Notes: generated by a model from the letters alone, not told the origin. A DNA stretch of 64,000 nucleotides from Echria macrotheca (GCA_030411725.1 MU839827.1:1922001-1986000); one strand, 5' to 3'; counted from the first letter of the stretch, positions 11,266 to 24,415 are shown. Numbers and translations: made by a program.

Positions 11266-14104
11266 CCTTAACAGCAGGTCAAGCAAGATCTCAGAAAGAG
11301 TCGAGGGGAGCGATGGGCGGGCGGCGAGCGGGCGCTTCAAGACGCGGCCTGGCCGTCAATGGGCTCGAACGAGTGGCGTGGGTAAATGGACATTAATATG
11401 TAAAACTCGGGCCCATAACAGCACGCAGCAGCACGACCTGGCAGCTGGGACTCGATGTGGGCGAACTGGGGAGACAGCAGGTCGCAGAGGCAGGACTGGA
11501 CGGGGTGGGCAGAAGGTGCGGCTGCGGATGGAGGGTCTGGTTGTGTTTTAATCAAGTCTCGCCGCCAGATGATCCATCCTGCCCCAGGGTAACTCTACCT
11601 CCGCCAGCACCAGCAACCGACGACATCGACGCCGCATGCAGCTCTTGGCCACGCCTCCGTCCGACAGGTACCCTGGGGTACCCCCAGAGAGCAGGGCCGC
11701 GCAGGGGGAGCGAGGTCCTCCTCTCGGTGCGCCCAACGGCCGCGAATGAGGAGGGCCGGCCGGACGACAGGGGGGTGGTTGGCAGGTGTGGGAAGGGGGA
11801 GAGCGAGGCAAGGAAGAGACGCAGAGAAGTGGAGGGCTCGGGGAAGCCCATGGTGAGGTTGCACGCCCCGACACCCCCTCCCCTCTCCATTGGCCTACGC
11901 GGCGGCTGAGTGGTCGAGTGCGCGAGATGGTGGGCTCGGGACAAAAGCCTGCGCAAAGGCTACGAGACGGCACCAGGCGGCCGGCCAACTTCTTCGTGCT
12001 GTCGATAGGTGGGAACTTGGGAAGATCGCTGTGCAGCTACACTAGACAATTGATGAGGGGAGAAGATGTCGACAGCAGACCACGGCGAATGGGAGACTCG
12101 AATGGGAGACTGCCGCTGTTCCCCTCTGGGAGCGTGGTCCGGTTTTCCCCCCAGGGTCTCGATGAGCAGCAGCATGTGCTGCTGATTGCAGGACCAGGCG
12201 GTTTTCGCAGTGGATGTGCGCGCGCTGGCAGGGGCCGGGCAGGGACCACCCAGCGGCTTGCTCTCGCTTGTGGGTCCCCGGTGGCCGTTGCTGGCTCCGC
12301 GCGAGGGGTCATGGATCATTGACTTGCAGCAACCAGCGCCAGCGCGGCAGGAGCAGGCGGGGCCTTGCACAGTCCTCGATCCATGCTGATTGGTGATTGG
12401 CCGCTCCCGCCATCGTCCCAGGAGGAAACAACGACCTTGGAAGTTTGAGAGGGCCACAGAGGAGATTGTGAAATCTACCTATTTACTGGCTAATCAGTCG
12501 CGTGCTCTTTTTCTCGCTTTGATGAAGAGACGCGGTCGCGACGCTGGGCTGGAGCTGTTGTCCCGCTGCGAGCCCCCAAATACACTCACTACCTACCGAG
12601 CGAGTCGTGGGATCTGAGGTGAGCAAGGGCCAGACCGGCGGGTCCCGCTCGAGGTCGTGTTTGTCCGTCTGCCAGCGCAAGTGATAACCCTCTGCTATCA
12701 CGATCCGTGGACCCTGCGCGGATGGCGTGACTTTGCGGTACTTGTTTGCAGGCCCATTTCGGCGTTGTATCCGTCTCCTGGTCAATGCCCACGGTGGAGG
12801 AAGCGAGGCTCGCGTTCTCACAAGCCGGAACACCAGGATCCCAGAGGACCCTCGAAATCGCGACCGGGCTTGGATCCCAAAAGCAATTTAGATTGATAGA
12901 CTTCAACGCCTCGCATCAGCAGTTGGATGGATCACGACACAGATGACGCTGCGCAGTGTGCGCAAGCCCTAAGGGCGTCGGCGACCATGTGAGGCATCCT
13001 TCGTGTGGTCAAACATACATACTCCAGCACGATTCTGCTGTTATTTCCGTCCACTCCACACAGGAGCAAATGCGCAAAGCGGGGGGTGGGGGTCACTGCT
13101 GCTGCTTGTGCGCTCAGGATTCTGAAGAGAAACTGGGGCGCCCGTCGCTGACGGCTATCTCGAAGGCAGGCAAGTGTGCAGTTAATATGTTTATCTTGGT
13201 TCTTGGGTCAAAGAGCCACTTACAGCCCGCAGTAGTGGTGATGGCGGACAGCACCTGAGGCCTAAGCCAACAAGCCAACGTCTCACGCGGGCCTGCGGGA
13301 GTGAAGTTCATTCTGGCGAGCCTTACTGCTGGTCAGCGCCGGTGAGATCCGACAAAAATAGCTGATAACGAGCATCACCAGACGGATACGATCTCGAAGA
13401 CTGTGGGCTGCTGGTGTTGGCAGCAGCAGTCTCGCGCATCACGCCGAGTCGGGGAGGATTGCGACGACCAATCGTTCCATTCGGGCGTCCTTCTACGCAG
13501 GCTTCCACCGACCTTCTTCTCCAGACTGATTGCTTGGATTTGCTTGGATTCCAGCGGGTCCATCGAGATGCACGACCAAGAGAGATAAGGCACTGGCGGA
13601 ACCTCCGCCGACTCGCCCGACGTCACGGCCCAGCCAAACGGCAAAAATTCTACGGCGGATGAGCGGGACTTTCCTCGACGCTGTCCCTGTTATCCCAAAT
13701 CGCCGTAGTGGCGTCCCGATCGCAGGAGAAACATTCAGCCATTGACGCCATCCCACAGGTTCCCAAGAAGTCTCGCGCTTCGATACCCAGTTTGGGCGGA
13801 AGATGGACGATTTGCGACTTGTCGTCCACCCCACCCGCCGCCAACAAACAAGCTCATGCCTGGTTTTTCCCCTCGGGAGCCCAGCCGCCAAGCGAAGCCA
13901 CAAAAACGGCCGTCAGGAATTTGAGAACGCCATCTGATGATGCACAGCAAGACTAGCCAAGCCTGGCAAAGAACTCCGCACCCCAGGGAGGGATGGCGTC
14001 CTGCAGGCTCAACCTCACCCCTCGACCGGGTTGGATTTGAGTTGGGAGTTGCCAGTTTGGGCCCAAGTCGAAGTGACGTCGAAGGGCACCAGCAGCAGCA
14101 CCCT

Positions 14105-14136
14105 CACAGCATCACAGCATCACAGCATCACAGCAT
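14105..14136. repeat. CACAGCAT octamer tandem repeat
   Basis: Four consecutive CACAGCAT-type units, with a further degenerate unit after a short interruption. It is a simple repeat in the non-coding region upstream of the Zn2Cys6 gene. Confidence 0.85.
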
Positions 14137-17100
14137 CCCAGGCTCACAGCACCATATTAATTGCCCATCCCAACGAGCCGGCGCAAGCCGCAGGGGTCCT
14201 GATCACCGCCAACCCGGCGCATCTGACCTCTGGTATCGAGAGATTCTGGCGTTGATGACCCTTCTCCAGATAGATTGGCATCCGCTGCGGTTTCTAAAAA
14301 CAAAACCTTGGAGATTTCGCTTGAGCGGTCTCGGGTCCTCAAACCTGGTAGCGACCCGTCGCGTGCCCTATTGCACTCGCGCGAAGGGTCCATGAGGCTG
14401 ATGAGAGATGTTCGAGGTCGACTGGGAGATGACCTGGGAGGGGCGTGAGCAGGTGAGAGAGATCGAGAATCCGGGTTAGGGGAATCCGGGTTGCGGGACA
14501 ATCCGTTTCCCTCGGCTCTTGAGCGAGATAATAACCCGCGCCGTTCGGCGAGAAACTCAAATCCCGCTAGTTCTTACGGGTTCGCTACACTAGGCGCTAT
14601 AAGTCTCGAGCGGTAAGACCGAATTCGGGATTTCGCATCAGCGAGTAATGTCGTTTGTAATCGACTTCCGTATCCTTAATAAAACGAGAAGCCGGAGCCA
14701 GCGCTAAGGAGCCCGGTGGAGAGCGCCAGCGTACTAAGTGTACGGCTCCGGTAATCTCAGCGACGAGATTGGGGGTTTGGCGGCGGCCAAGAGGTTTGGT
14801 GCACCGGCTGCGTTGGCTTTGGCGCTAGAAGGCCGCCAGAACGCTGCATGGAAGCTTTTGAGGCCCGCCAGCAGGAAGTTGTTCAATTTCCCCATGCTGC
14901 CCCGCAGCCCAACCATCTTTTCCCCTCTGACCCCTCGCGCCGAACAACTCAATGCCCGCCACCCAGAATCCCGATGGAACCGACGCTTGTCTCACTGATC
15001 AGCCCTCGTACACTAGCCACGCTCTCCGATCTACACGTACGGGAAACCCGCCGGCGCCGCGGGACAGGTCAAGATTTCACATGTGAGATTCGGGACGGGT
15101 TCTGTGCTGACAGGCCCACCAAACCCCCACGCCGCCGTGGCGAGCTCTAAACATTTTTCTCAAGGTCTGCGGTGAGCAGGTGAAGCGGTGGTGGTTCCCC
15201 TCTTTGGAATCATCTGATGGCAGCGACAACACATCGATCGCGAAGAGATTTGGGCGTTTCCAGTCTAGCGCGAGGTACACACCTGTTGAGTGCAGCAGCA
15301 GCAGTCCAAGTGCACATCGAATCATGAACCCCTCTCTGTGTGGTCGCAACGCGCTTCAGCACGCGGCTCCAACCGCCATTGGCCAGGGCAGCCGGCTTCC
15401 CCTCGTTCGCGACCAGCACCAAACGGGCAAGCGGCCGAGGGCAGCTGCACGGGTGATTGGTCCATCACAGATCGGGCATCTTGGCCCAAGAGATGTGGCT
15501 GAGGATAAACGGCCCTTTTTCTCCAACGCCTTGTACGCAACTCGAGCCAGCGCGCCGTGGGACTTTTCGACGGCGGTGACCTCCCTCATCAGCCTTCCGG
15601 CCGCAAGCTGAGAAGATGGTCTGATGCGAGGACCAGCTGGAAGATAACAGACGCCGTGGCTTTTTCAGCGCCGTGTCTCGCTCCGGCCAACGGCGAAGCG
15701 ACTGGCTCAGATGCTCGAGATCGGAAATTTGCCAGGACGGCACGGCATGTGCGTGGTGGACGACGACGGTGACGGCGGAGAGCCATGTTGGTGCTGCTGC
15801 ACGCTGTGAGCACCGCCAGCGGTCCAAGAGGCGGCTCCAAATGAATATTGCGGCTTTGCAGCGTCATCCGCCCCCGCGAGAGAGAGCCCTACATTGATGA
15901 ATCCGAGTCGGATGCGCCCTGTGAGATGAGTGGTCACCAGTGAGTGAGTATTCCTTCTTCATTACTGATCTTCCACAAGCCTAGACCTTCTGTCAATTTT
16001 CCTCGAGTTATTCGCCTCTCCAAATCCAAATCTTTTGAACAGTAACAAAACTCGTCCTGCTGTTTGACTGCCGATACAATGGAACGTTGCAATCTTTGGT
16101 CCTTGATGCATCGAAGCCGAAAAGGAGATGGCGGAGAGGGGAGAGGGGGCGGAGTTGATTATGGGGAAGACACGCTAAGTGGGGCCATCCTGCTTTGCAA
16201 ACCCTAACCCCCTCTTCGGGTCCCACTTTAAATTAAACTCACCCTCCTGGGGGTGCACCTCCAAAACAGCGTTGCGCGCAGCCTACAATGCACTTTTACC
16301 AAAACACAATCAATTAAAAATGTTTTAACAGGTTGCATCGAATCAGGCTTGGAAAAGCGATTCCGACGATGCTATTTTTTATACATAAATGTGGTTGTCT
16401 TTGCATCGCAATTGCAAATTTTCTCCTCGCGAGGACTTCGTCGCGACCAAGTCAGAAAATCGAGGGTGTAAACACTCAGTGGGGTAAGTGTATCGAGACT
16501 TATCGGGGCTTATCGAGGTGTTTGTGGCCGGGCCCCTTGTCTTTTGTCTTCCGCATAAGAGGGTCCGAGGGGGCGATGTGGGGCGCACGGGCCCCCCAAG
16601 CCCTCGCCCGAGGCCCTAAGCCTCTTTCGAACACCGAAGTCGAGGGGCAGAGGGACATCCTCCCGGCGGATTCTCATCCTCTCAAGGCACCCTTGACCTC
16701 GGGACCCCTTCTTGGCTTTGTTTGAGTGCTGGCTGCTGGACGGATACCGTTGTGGTTCGGCTCAGGGGCCGAGGTTGTGCTTTGTTACCGCTGGCAACCG
16801 GAGTCTTTCGAGTCTCAACTCCCGGAAGCGATTGAATTGGCAGCAGTCGGTACGGTACAACTTCCAAGCAACCATGTCCAGCAGACTACTACTCCATGGT
16901 GGAAAACCTCCGGCTTGTTCGCTACCCGGTGGTGCTGGGCTGTCTCGTCACGTCAACACTAAGACAATCCAACGGCTGCTACTACGTGTACGTGGAGAGT
17001 CGGTGAGGCTATTCACCGCCCGCACGCCGCCTGCCTTGGCGTGCGTGCCTAGGTACAGTACCGGGAGTCAATTATTGCTCACGACTGGACTGTGCTCTGA

Positions 17101-20100
17101 AGAAGAAGAAGCAAGCAAGCCATGGCTCACATGGTTCTGGCTCCGTCTCCCGCGCGTCTTTCCGTCAGTTGCAGTTGGCAGTCTGCTGTGCCTCAACAAC
17201 CTCCCCCCCACCGCCGCCGCGAAGGCTCTTTCCTTCCAATAGTTACTTCCCAACACAAACCCAGGCAGGGCTTTGGACGTCGAGAGAAGACTGTATAGTG
17301 CATTGCACAAGGCAAAGGCAGAGGCAAAGACGGCCCTTCCCTTTCTCTGGGTTTGATTCTATGAATAGATACCAGCTGCCGCGTGAGAGAGGGATGGATG
17401 CAAGTTAATATAAAAGCCGTGTCCATGACCACCCCTCTGCTTTCCCCCGTCCACTATTGTGTCTCTCCCGCCCGGCAACCTTCGCTAATCGGCATGCGAC
17501 GAAGGGAGCTTTCTTCTGATGTTGTGTGTAGAGCTAATAAACTGATTTACCTGGTTCTGGGGGTGATGACCTTCCTGATTGTGTGGCTGTCACTGTGACT
17601 ACCGTGATCAAATCCTTACCTCTCTCTCCAAGCAGAGATAGAGAGAAACCTTATCCGTCTCTCTCTCCCTCTCTCTGTGTGTGTGTCCCGGGGAACTGGG
17701 ACTATCCTTGCTGGGGGGATGACATATCTTGTGATGAGTTTCTAGGAGAATTCTATCGGGGTGGTGGTGAGGGAGGAACTATTTTTACTTTTTTGTTGTG
17801 GTTGTGTGGTTCTTCTTCTAGATCACGTACAGCTTCGTTTCTGCAGGAACCGGTGGTCATTTTCGTCATCGGTTTAGATCTTCTCATCATCACTCTTATC
17901 AGTCTGAGGAGAGATGTTGATGTGCAACGGAGAATACCGGTGAGATTCTGTTGATTGATATATTGGCTCGTTGGCTGTGCGAGAAGGCAATGGGGCACAC
18001 GAGATATCCGAGAGATTACAAGGCACAATCTCTAGAACATCTCGACTACCTAGGGATGGATGGGGCTGAGTAAAATTTCCCTGGAGATCTGACCTCCCTC
18101 TCTGCCTGAATCAATGAAGACAGAGAACCTCCCGAGACGAGCGAGGTTGGAAGGTTTTTGATAATCGGTTCATTGGATACTCGGGTCCAGCACGGCTCGT
18201 CAGATTTTCTCTCTCTTGATTAATTCCCCGTTCGAACTACCGGGTTTCAATCTGTTGTTTATATACAGGCCGACTTATGAGAGGATCTTATAGCTTGGTG
18301 GCTGAGATGGGTACTCGTTCCATGTCTGTACTGTACTGTGGTTCTCTCTCCTCTGAAATTCGTTTATTCCCTCTCTCCTGTTGGCGGCGCTGTCATGATC
18401 TCACTCGGATATACACACACTCACTCCTATCTCTTCCTTTCTCTGCTCACGAGTCAGCTGTCTATCTTCTCGTTTCACATACCCAGCTAAGGTAGGTATT
18501 CCCTGAGATATGCAAAACGTGACAAACACAGATAGACACTCGAAAGATTTGTTCTATTCTTGTTCCTCCACCCTTCTCTCACCTTCTTCTTTTCGTCCTG
18601 TTTACACCCTCTTTCCCCACAGATGGGATGTTCAGTATAACCCGGTTTTCTCTCTGTCTCACACCGACCGATATCCCCAGATAAAAATGCCCCGGTCCGG
18701 TTCGGATCGGATGCTGTCCCGTGCCATCCTCGTCCTGTGCTTTATGTCTTTCTGTCTCTGCGTCGTCCCTCGCAGATCACCATCCTACCTTCTCCTTCTG
18801 TCTTCTGGTGGACGTGATCTGTGGCTGGCTGTACATGCTTCTGGCCATGCCATGTGTGTGGAGGAGGAATTCCTCCGCACCCCTATCCGATGTCTGCCTC
18901 AACCTCAAGCCCCCTATTCCCCTTTCCCTCCAAGTCCAAACCAACGCCCTGATGATGAATTCACTCCCCGGCCGAAAGATAGCGTCGCCTCACTCAGCTG
19001 AACAAACCGCCGCAATGCCAAGACAACATAGATATATATCCTACAGGCAGCAAGTGGCAGTGACCCTACAGTGTCCCCCCCCCCCCCTCCCCCCTTACAA
19101 TCCTGTACCCAAAATCTAGAGAGAAACCTCGGCACCCGCCACCCGCCCGCCCATCCACACCTCGTATAATCCCGTGTCTGCTTGCGTCCCTATATCCCAC
19201 CCATTATTCTCCTTCTCCCCTTCTTCCCACCGCACGCCCGCCCGCTCCCATATTGCTGATCCCTCACCCGACGCCGTGGTCTTGCATATCACCCATCCCC
19301 ACCCATCCACCCATCCTCGATGCTCAAGCACAACAAGCACAAGACACATATGTACAAGGCAAAGATAAACTCCGTTACACTCAACCCGCGTAGTGCGGCT
19401 CTGACCGGGTCACATCCTGCACTGCACTGCACCCTTTGCAGTCTAAGCCACTCCCTGAGCCGTACATATTCGGCGAACCAAGGATGTACAATACATAACA
19501 AGAATCGTCGATCCTGGGACGGGGACGGGGACGGGACGGGGTGGTCACACAAGTTGGTCTGGACTCAACTCTGTCTGGCTCGGCTTGACCGGCCGAGAAG
19601 GGGTGGGGTGGCAAATATGTGTGTAGGTCTGTGTGTGTAATAGCCTCTCTCTGTATTGGGCACGCGTGATGGGGCTCATGGTGATGAGGACGGGTTACGT
19701 AGGTAGGTAGGGTAGGTAGGACCTTCCATGGGCCTTCGAGAAGGGACACCCACAGACATACACACATACACACAACACAGGAGATGAACGACTGACAAGA
19801 AGTTCTGGGTTGTGTGATTGATCCATCTAATATGCCAGAAATAGGTATCACAAAAGTTTGTCTGCTGATTGGCGTGAGAAATGAGGAGTGAAGAGGGCTT
19901 ACTCGACGTCATGGCTTCTTCTTCCGTCATGGGTTGTAGCTGTTTCCTTCAGGGTCATCTGGAGAAGGGGAGTTGTAGATATTCACATTCATTCTTAGGA
20001 GAGCGTCGAAGTGTGGCACTGACCAGTAGGTAGGAAGCTCAGTTGCCGGAGAAGTAAGTGTAGCCCATGAAAGCGCAATGGTGAGAGAGAATAAAGAATA

Positions 20101-20135
20101 ACCCGAGGGAACTACCGGCCCCCTTTTGTCTCTTC

Positions 20136-20181
20136 AGTTGCTGACCTCAAGCCGATAGATTGAGCCTTGAGGTCAGCAACT
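20136..20181. repeat. Perfect 16-bp inverted repeat (hairpin)
   Basis: Arms 20136-20151 and 20166-20181 (AGTTGCTGACCTCAAG and its exact complement) are separated by a 14-base loop. Pairing stops sharply at both ends. No gene is adjacent; the peroxidase gene ends 1.2 kb away. Confidence 0.9.
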
Positions 20182-21418
20182 TGCGTTTCAGGGGAACGAG
20201 TCCATCAAGGGCGGGCTCAACAGATCCAGCAAAAACGGGGAGAAACTATATCGGTATATCACAAGCATACCGTACTTTCTGAATCCAGGAAACCTCGCAG
20301 CGAGACCAGCCGATAATCTAGCTCCAGACTTAGCTGCAATTTTTATCACCATCACCTCAACCAGAGGGAATGGTGAGACGACATTCGAAGCTTGAAAAGT
20401 GAGAAAGCGATACAGTTACCCACCATGCTTCCTCGAACAACCAATTTAGAGGGGGACTAGTAGCTTCGGGGATGACACTTGTCTTAGGTCCGCCGTTGTT
20501 GACCCAGTGGGTTGACTACCATGCCGAGACTTAACGAGTTCAATGATGGAAACCATCTTGGAGTTCCCGTTCCCAGTTTTTTGCCTCCACGCTTGTCCTG
20601 AATGCCAACACATAACGGAGAGGAGAGAAATAGCCAAAGGGCAAGGTCGACTCGGGGTTCGTGGCGAGGCCGCGACGATGCGGGTTTACCGGGGGAATGT
20701 CACCAATAGGTGGACAGAAAGATAACCAAATAGGAGTGCGGACGACCTAGACCTACGGTCTAGCTACGCGCAGTCCCGTCTCCCTCGCAGCGTACTAGCA
20801 GCGTTTCCTCTTTGACAGTATCGAGTAGATGTTTCGCTTAGGCCTTGCAGACCTGTGTTCCTTTCTCGTTCCTTTCTCCAGGAGACAATGACCTCTCCGG
20901 TGTAAGACAGAGAACAATAACCGAGGTTGCCGATCAAATCTGAGGACGAAGAATGATAGAGGCAGCTTGTGGTGGCGTCCGTTCAAGACAGCTCAAGTAT
21001 CTCGCACTCGCCGGCTAAGGTCCCGTGAGACAAAACGAGGATGAAAATCATCGCAACGGGTCATCGCAACGGGAAAGATTGTCGCAATCATAAAAATACA
21101 GAAAAGGAGACATCTGCCAGCGTATATCGCCAAGCAGACGAATCGTCGCATGATAGGCCCCGGCCGATCTCGGACGATGTCATGTGTAAGACGCTTACAT
21201 CTCCCCCTTGATGCCGACACTCTTGCGAACGACATTTTGTAATTGAAAATCCAACTGACTCAAAATGCAAACTGATCAGTTGTACAAGGAATCACATATC
21301 AGAGCCAAACCATGCGACAGCTTCGGCTGAGAGCAGTTCAAGCAGGATACTGTCCAATATGCACTGTATTATATCCAAACACCAACGACACCAAACCAAA
21401 TCAATACTGTGCCAACGT

Positions 21419-22148
21419 CTACTTGCTCAACTCGTCGAGTATCGCGGCCTGCAGAGACTCCGGCTTGGTCGTGGAAGCCCAGCGCCCCTTGACCTGGCCG
21501 TCCTTGCCGATCAAGAACTTCTCAAAATTCCACTTGACAACCTTGAGACCCATGATGCCCGGCTTCTCCTTCTTCATCCACTCCCACAGCGGATCGGCGT
21601 TGGCGCCGTTGACATCGAGCTTGCCGAGCACCGGGAACGTGACGCCGTAGTTGACCTGGCAGAACGACTGGATCTCGTCGTTGGAGCCCGGGTCCTGGCT
21701 GCCGAACTGGTTGCAGGGGAAGCCTAGAACCACAAAATCGTCGCCATGCTTCTCCTGGATGTCCTTGTAGAGCTTCTCGAGGCCGGCGAATTGGGGCGTG
21801 AAGCCGCACTTGCTGGCCGTGTTGACAACCAGGACGACCTTGCCCTTGTACTTGGAGAGTGGGACCTCCTCGCCCTTTTCTGGTGGCAAGTTAGTAATGG
21901 TCCAAGACAAAGCTGCTGGATGGCGTCGTCGACGTACTATCCTTGGGCGCAAAGTCGTAGAAGGAAGTCGCCGAAGCCATGTTGGAATAGGATTGGATGC
22001 CGAATACGGATGCTTTTATTACCGTGCGTCTGTAGGGTCGAGTCTCGTAATGGATATGTCGAGTATAGGAACGAAGTGTTGTCGTCAGGACCAGCGTTGA
22101 CGGACGGGCGAAAAGAAGGCTTTGTGTCGTTCGACGTCGAGACAGCAT
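21419..22148 (-). CDS. hyr1: Thiol (glutathione-peroxidase-family) peroxidase, two possible starts
   Basis: Two exons: 22148-21938 and 21879-21419. The intron has GTACGT, a perfect TACTAAC branch and CAG. From the inner ATG at 21980 the product is 167 residues, the usual length of the fungal Gpx3/Hyr1 group. It has peroxidatic Cys39 (NTASKCGFTPQ), Cys70 (GFPCNQFG), resolving-type Cys88 (SFCQVNYG) and the Trp block VKWNFEKFL. Three cysteines and no selenocysteine point to a thioredoxin-dependent peroxidase and peroxide sensor. An in-frame ATG at 22148 adds 56 residues (MLSRRRTTQSLLFARPS...), rich in Arg, Ser and Thr with no acidic residue in the first ~30, like a mitochondrial presequence. The outer ATG has a weak context (T at -3), the inner a strong one (A at -3, G at +4). 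Divergent from the FAD oxidoreductase, with 821 bases between the starts. Confidence 0.92.
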
Positions 22149-22969
22149 TGACTAAGGCGGGCAGGTGGGGAGGGAGACCTGTGGAAGATAGACAACCGGA
22201 CCAGAATTACCTTTTCCGCGTCGAGTTTCACCTGTTGGCGGCTTTGCGGGGCAGCCTTGTCGCACTCGCCGAAGACCCCGAGCGCCGATGGTGCAATGCC
22301 CTTGATTCTCTGGCGGGTCGCATCCATTCATTCTCTGGTCTCGCCCGCTGCAAACGATGGTGCGTTCCTGGGGACTTTTCACGAAAGAGGGGCAATGGCA
22401 GGGCAGCTGAGCCTCGGCCTGTGACGTGATGGGCCATTTCTCAGATCTGCACACTGGCGCAGTCCATCGGGATCGAAGCTATTCCCTGCCAAGCGGCCTA
22501 TTGAACACCCTTTTCCTCCACGAAGATTCAGCTGTCATGCTCGGCCAGCGGTAGCCATCTGCGCGTAATGCCTAACAGCACACCTAAGCGTATTCGTTTC
22601 AGAAAGCGGGCACAGGTGCGATGGTGATCGCTCCGGGACCCGAGTTGGAACTTTCAAGATCCCCCACCTCACGCTGCACACAATCGGCAAGCGGACCCGG
22701 CCGCCTGCCATGCAGCTGCGCGGCACAGCAAGGGCAGGAGCTTGGACCACCACTTGCCAAGCCTTCGACCGGACATGGATTCTGACTTCTGACGAATGCA
22801 TCCAAAATCAATCCAGACGCCTTGTCCATCACACAAACGGCGACTGCTGATGGGCAACCACAAACGCACCGCCCTTATGACTCGGCCCCGGAAACACGTT
22901 GCCCACTACCGATTGACGCGCAGCGTCTTGCACGTAACCTGAGCCGCAGCTGGAGCTGGACCGGGCGCC
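22149..22969. promoter_or_regulatory. Shared upstream region of peroxidase and FAD oxidoreductase
   Basis: An 821-base divergent intergenic region. I see no gene and no clear operator. It must contain both promoters unless the peroxidase is transcribed only from inside its extended first exon. Confidence 0.5.
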
Positions 22970-24415
22970 ATGGACGCCCTTCCCAGAAGAAACATCGTCA
23001 TCATTGGTGCGCCCTGCCCCGCTTCAACTTACACTACTCGAACCGCCCCCCGTCACTAACACTCATCGCAGGCGGAGGCGTAATCGGCTGCACCACCGCT
23101 TACTTCCTCACACGCCATCCGGCCTTCAATCCCGCCCTGCACCGCATCACGCTGCTCGAGGCCACGTCGATTGCCGCCGGCGCATCCGGCAAGGCTGGAG
23201 GGCTGCTGGCGCTGTGGGCCTACCCCGACTGTCTGGTCCCCCTGTCGTTCCGCCTGCACCGCGAGCTAGCCGACGAGCACGGCGGTGCCGACCGATGGGG
23301 GTACCGCCGCCTCGGATGCGGGAGCCTCGGCGCCGTTGTCCAGATGGCCGACCTTGAGCCACCAAAACCTGAGGCCCCAAACGGCGCATCAGATGCCCTG
23401 CCCATCCAGAGCTCTACGCTGGACAGCCCCGTCCAGAACGGCGAGGACAAGGACTGGGAGAAGCTGCCCAAGCAGGATGAGAAGGCTGCCGGCTTGCTGA
23501 AGGAGTCGCCGCTTCCTGCGGATCTTGACTGGGTGAACGGCGAGCTTATCGAGTTCTACGAGGAAATGGGGAAGCCAGGCTTCACCGATACTGCCCAGGT
23601 TCATCCGTACTTCTTTACCAATGCTCTTGCCGAGCTGGCCAGAGAAAAAGGGGTCGACATCAGGATAGGTGCCAAGGTGACCAAGATCAACCATTCCAAG
23701 GCTGGTGGTGTCCAGAGCATCGAATATGAGGATCGAGAGACATCGCAGAGCCACACGATGGGCGATGTGACTGACGTGGTGGTCACGGCTGGGCCATGGA
23801 CGGGCAGGCTATTGCCTCGCACCCGGGTCGAGGGTCTCCGAGCTCACAGTGTCGTATTTGAAGCGGATGTTAGCCCATACGCCATCTTCACCGACATTCA
23901 GCTGCCGAATGATTATGTGCCTGAGCATCGTGCCCGTCTGGGACAGAAGCGGAAGCATCGTGGGAATGTGGACCCAGAGATCTATGCCCGTCCCAAGAAC
24001 GAGGTGTACGCCTGTGGTTAGTTGCCTTTGTTCGTATATATGCTCTATCTAATCAGCTGTAGGTGAGCCGGATTCCACGATCCCACTGCCCGAAACAGCG
24101 GATCTGGTTCAGTGCGATGAGGCTCAGTGTGATGATTTGATTGCCTACATTGGGACCGTCAGTCCGGTGCTCGGTGCTGCGCCTATCAAGGCAAAGCAAG
24201 CCTGCTATCTGCCACGCCATATGCGTTTTGGGGAGGAGCGCGGGCCGCTGATCGGACAGACAGGTGTTCGCGGCATCTGGGTCGCGGCCGGTCACACATG
24301 TTGGGGTATCCAGAATGGGCCCGCCACCGGCTATCTGATGGCCGAGCTGTTGCTCGAAGGGAAAGCAAAGAGCGCTAACATTGATAAACTGGATCCGAAG
24401 AAGTTTAAAGTCTAG
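22970..24415 (+). CDS. TDA3: FAD-dependent oxidoreductase of the DAO family, Tda3-like
   Basis: Three exons: 22970-23006, 23072-24016 and 24063-24415, giving about 444 residues. The first intron splits the dinucleotide-binding motif: exon 1 ends NIVIIG and exon 2 continues GGVIGCTTAYF, restoring GxGxxG. The second join gives YACGEPDS. The substrate region starts LLEATSIAAGASGKAGGLLALW, as in D-amino-acid-oxidase-like flavoproteins. The C-terminal GVRGIWVAAGHTCWGIQNGPATG is the second FAD-contact block. The exon order and these blocks resemble yeast Tda3 and its fungal relatives, which have been linked to endosome-Golgi traffic; the physiological substrate is not known to me. A Glu/Lys-rich insertion (roughly residues 130-170) interrupts the fold. 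The start is the only ATG that opens the Rossmann strand directly. Confidence 0.82.

Larger units (their letters stand above)
11266..21418. other. 10-kb gene-free stretch upstream of the Zn2Cys6 gene
   Basis: No ORF here shows a recognisable domain, and none of the short ones join convincingly across splice sites. The first ~5 kb is GC-rich and the stretch 17.4-19.9 kb is CT-rich with many runs of CTCTCT. A poly-C run sits near 19074-19090. A perfect 16-bp hairpin lies at 20136-20181, and an AT-richer patch with repeated TTATCG words at 16230-16540. It could hold a long promoter and leader of the regulator, non-coding transcripts or eroded repeats; the sequence alone does not decide. Confidence 0.5.

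Noticed and set aside
11266..11340. Upstream extension of the Zn2Cys6 protein by 25 residues
   Set aside because: The extended frame begins at TTG (11340), not ATG; the first ATG is at 11265.
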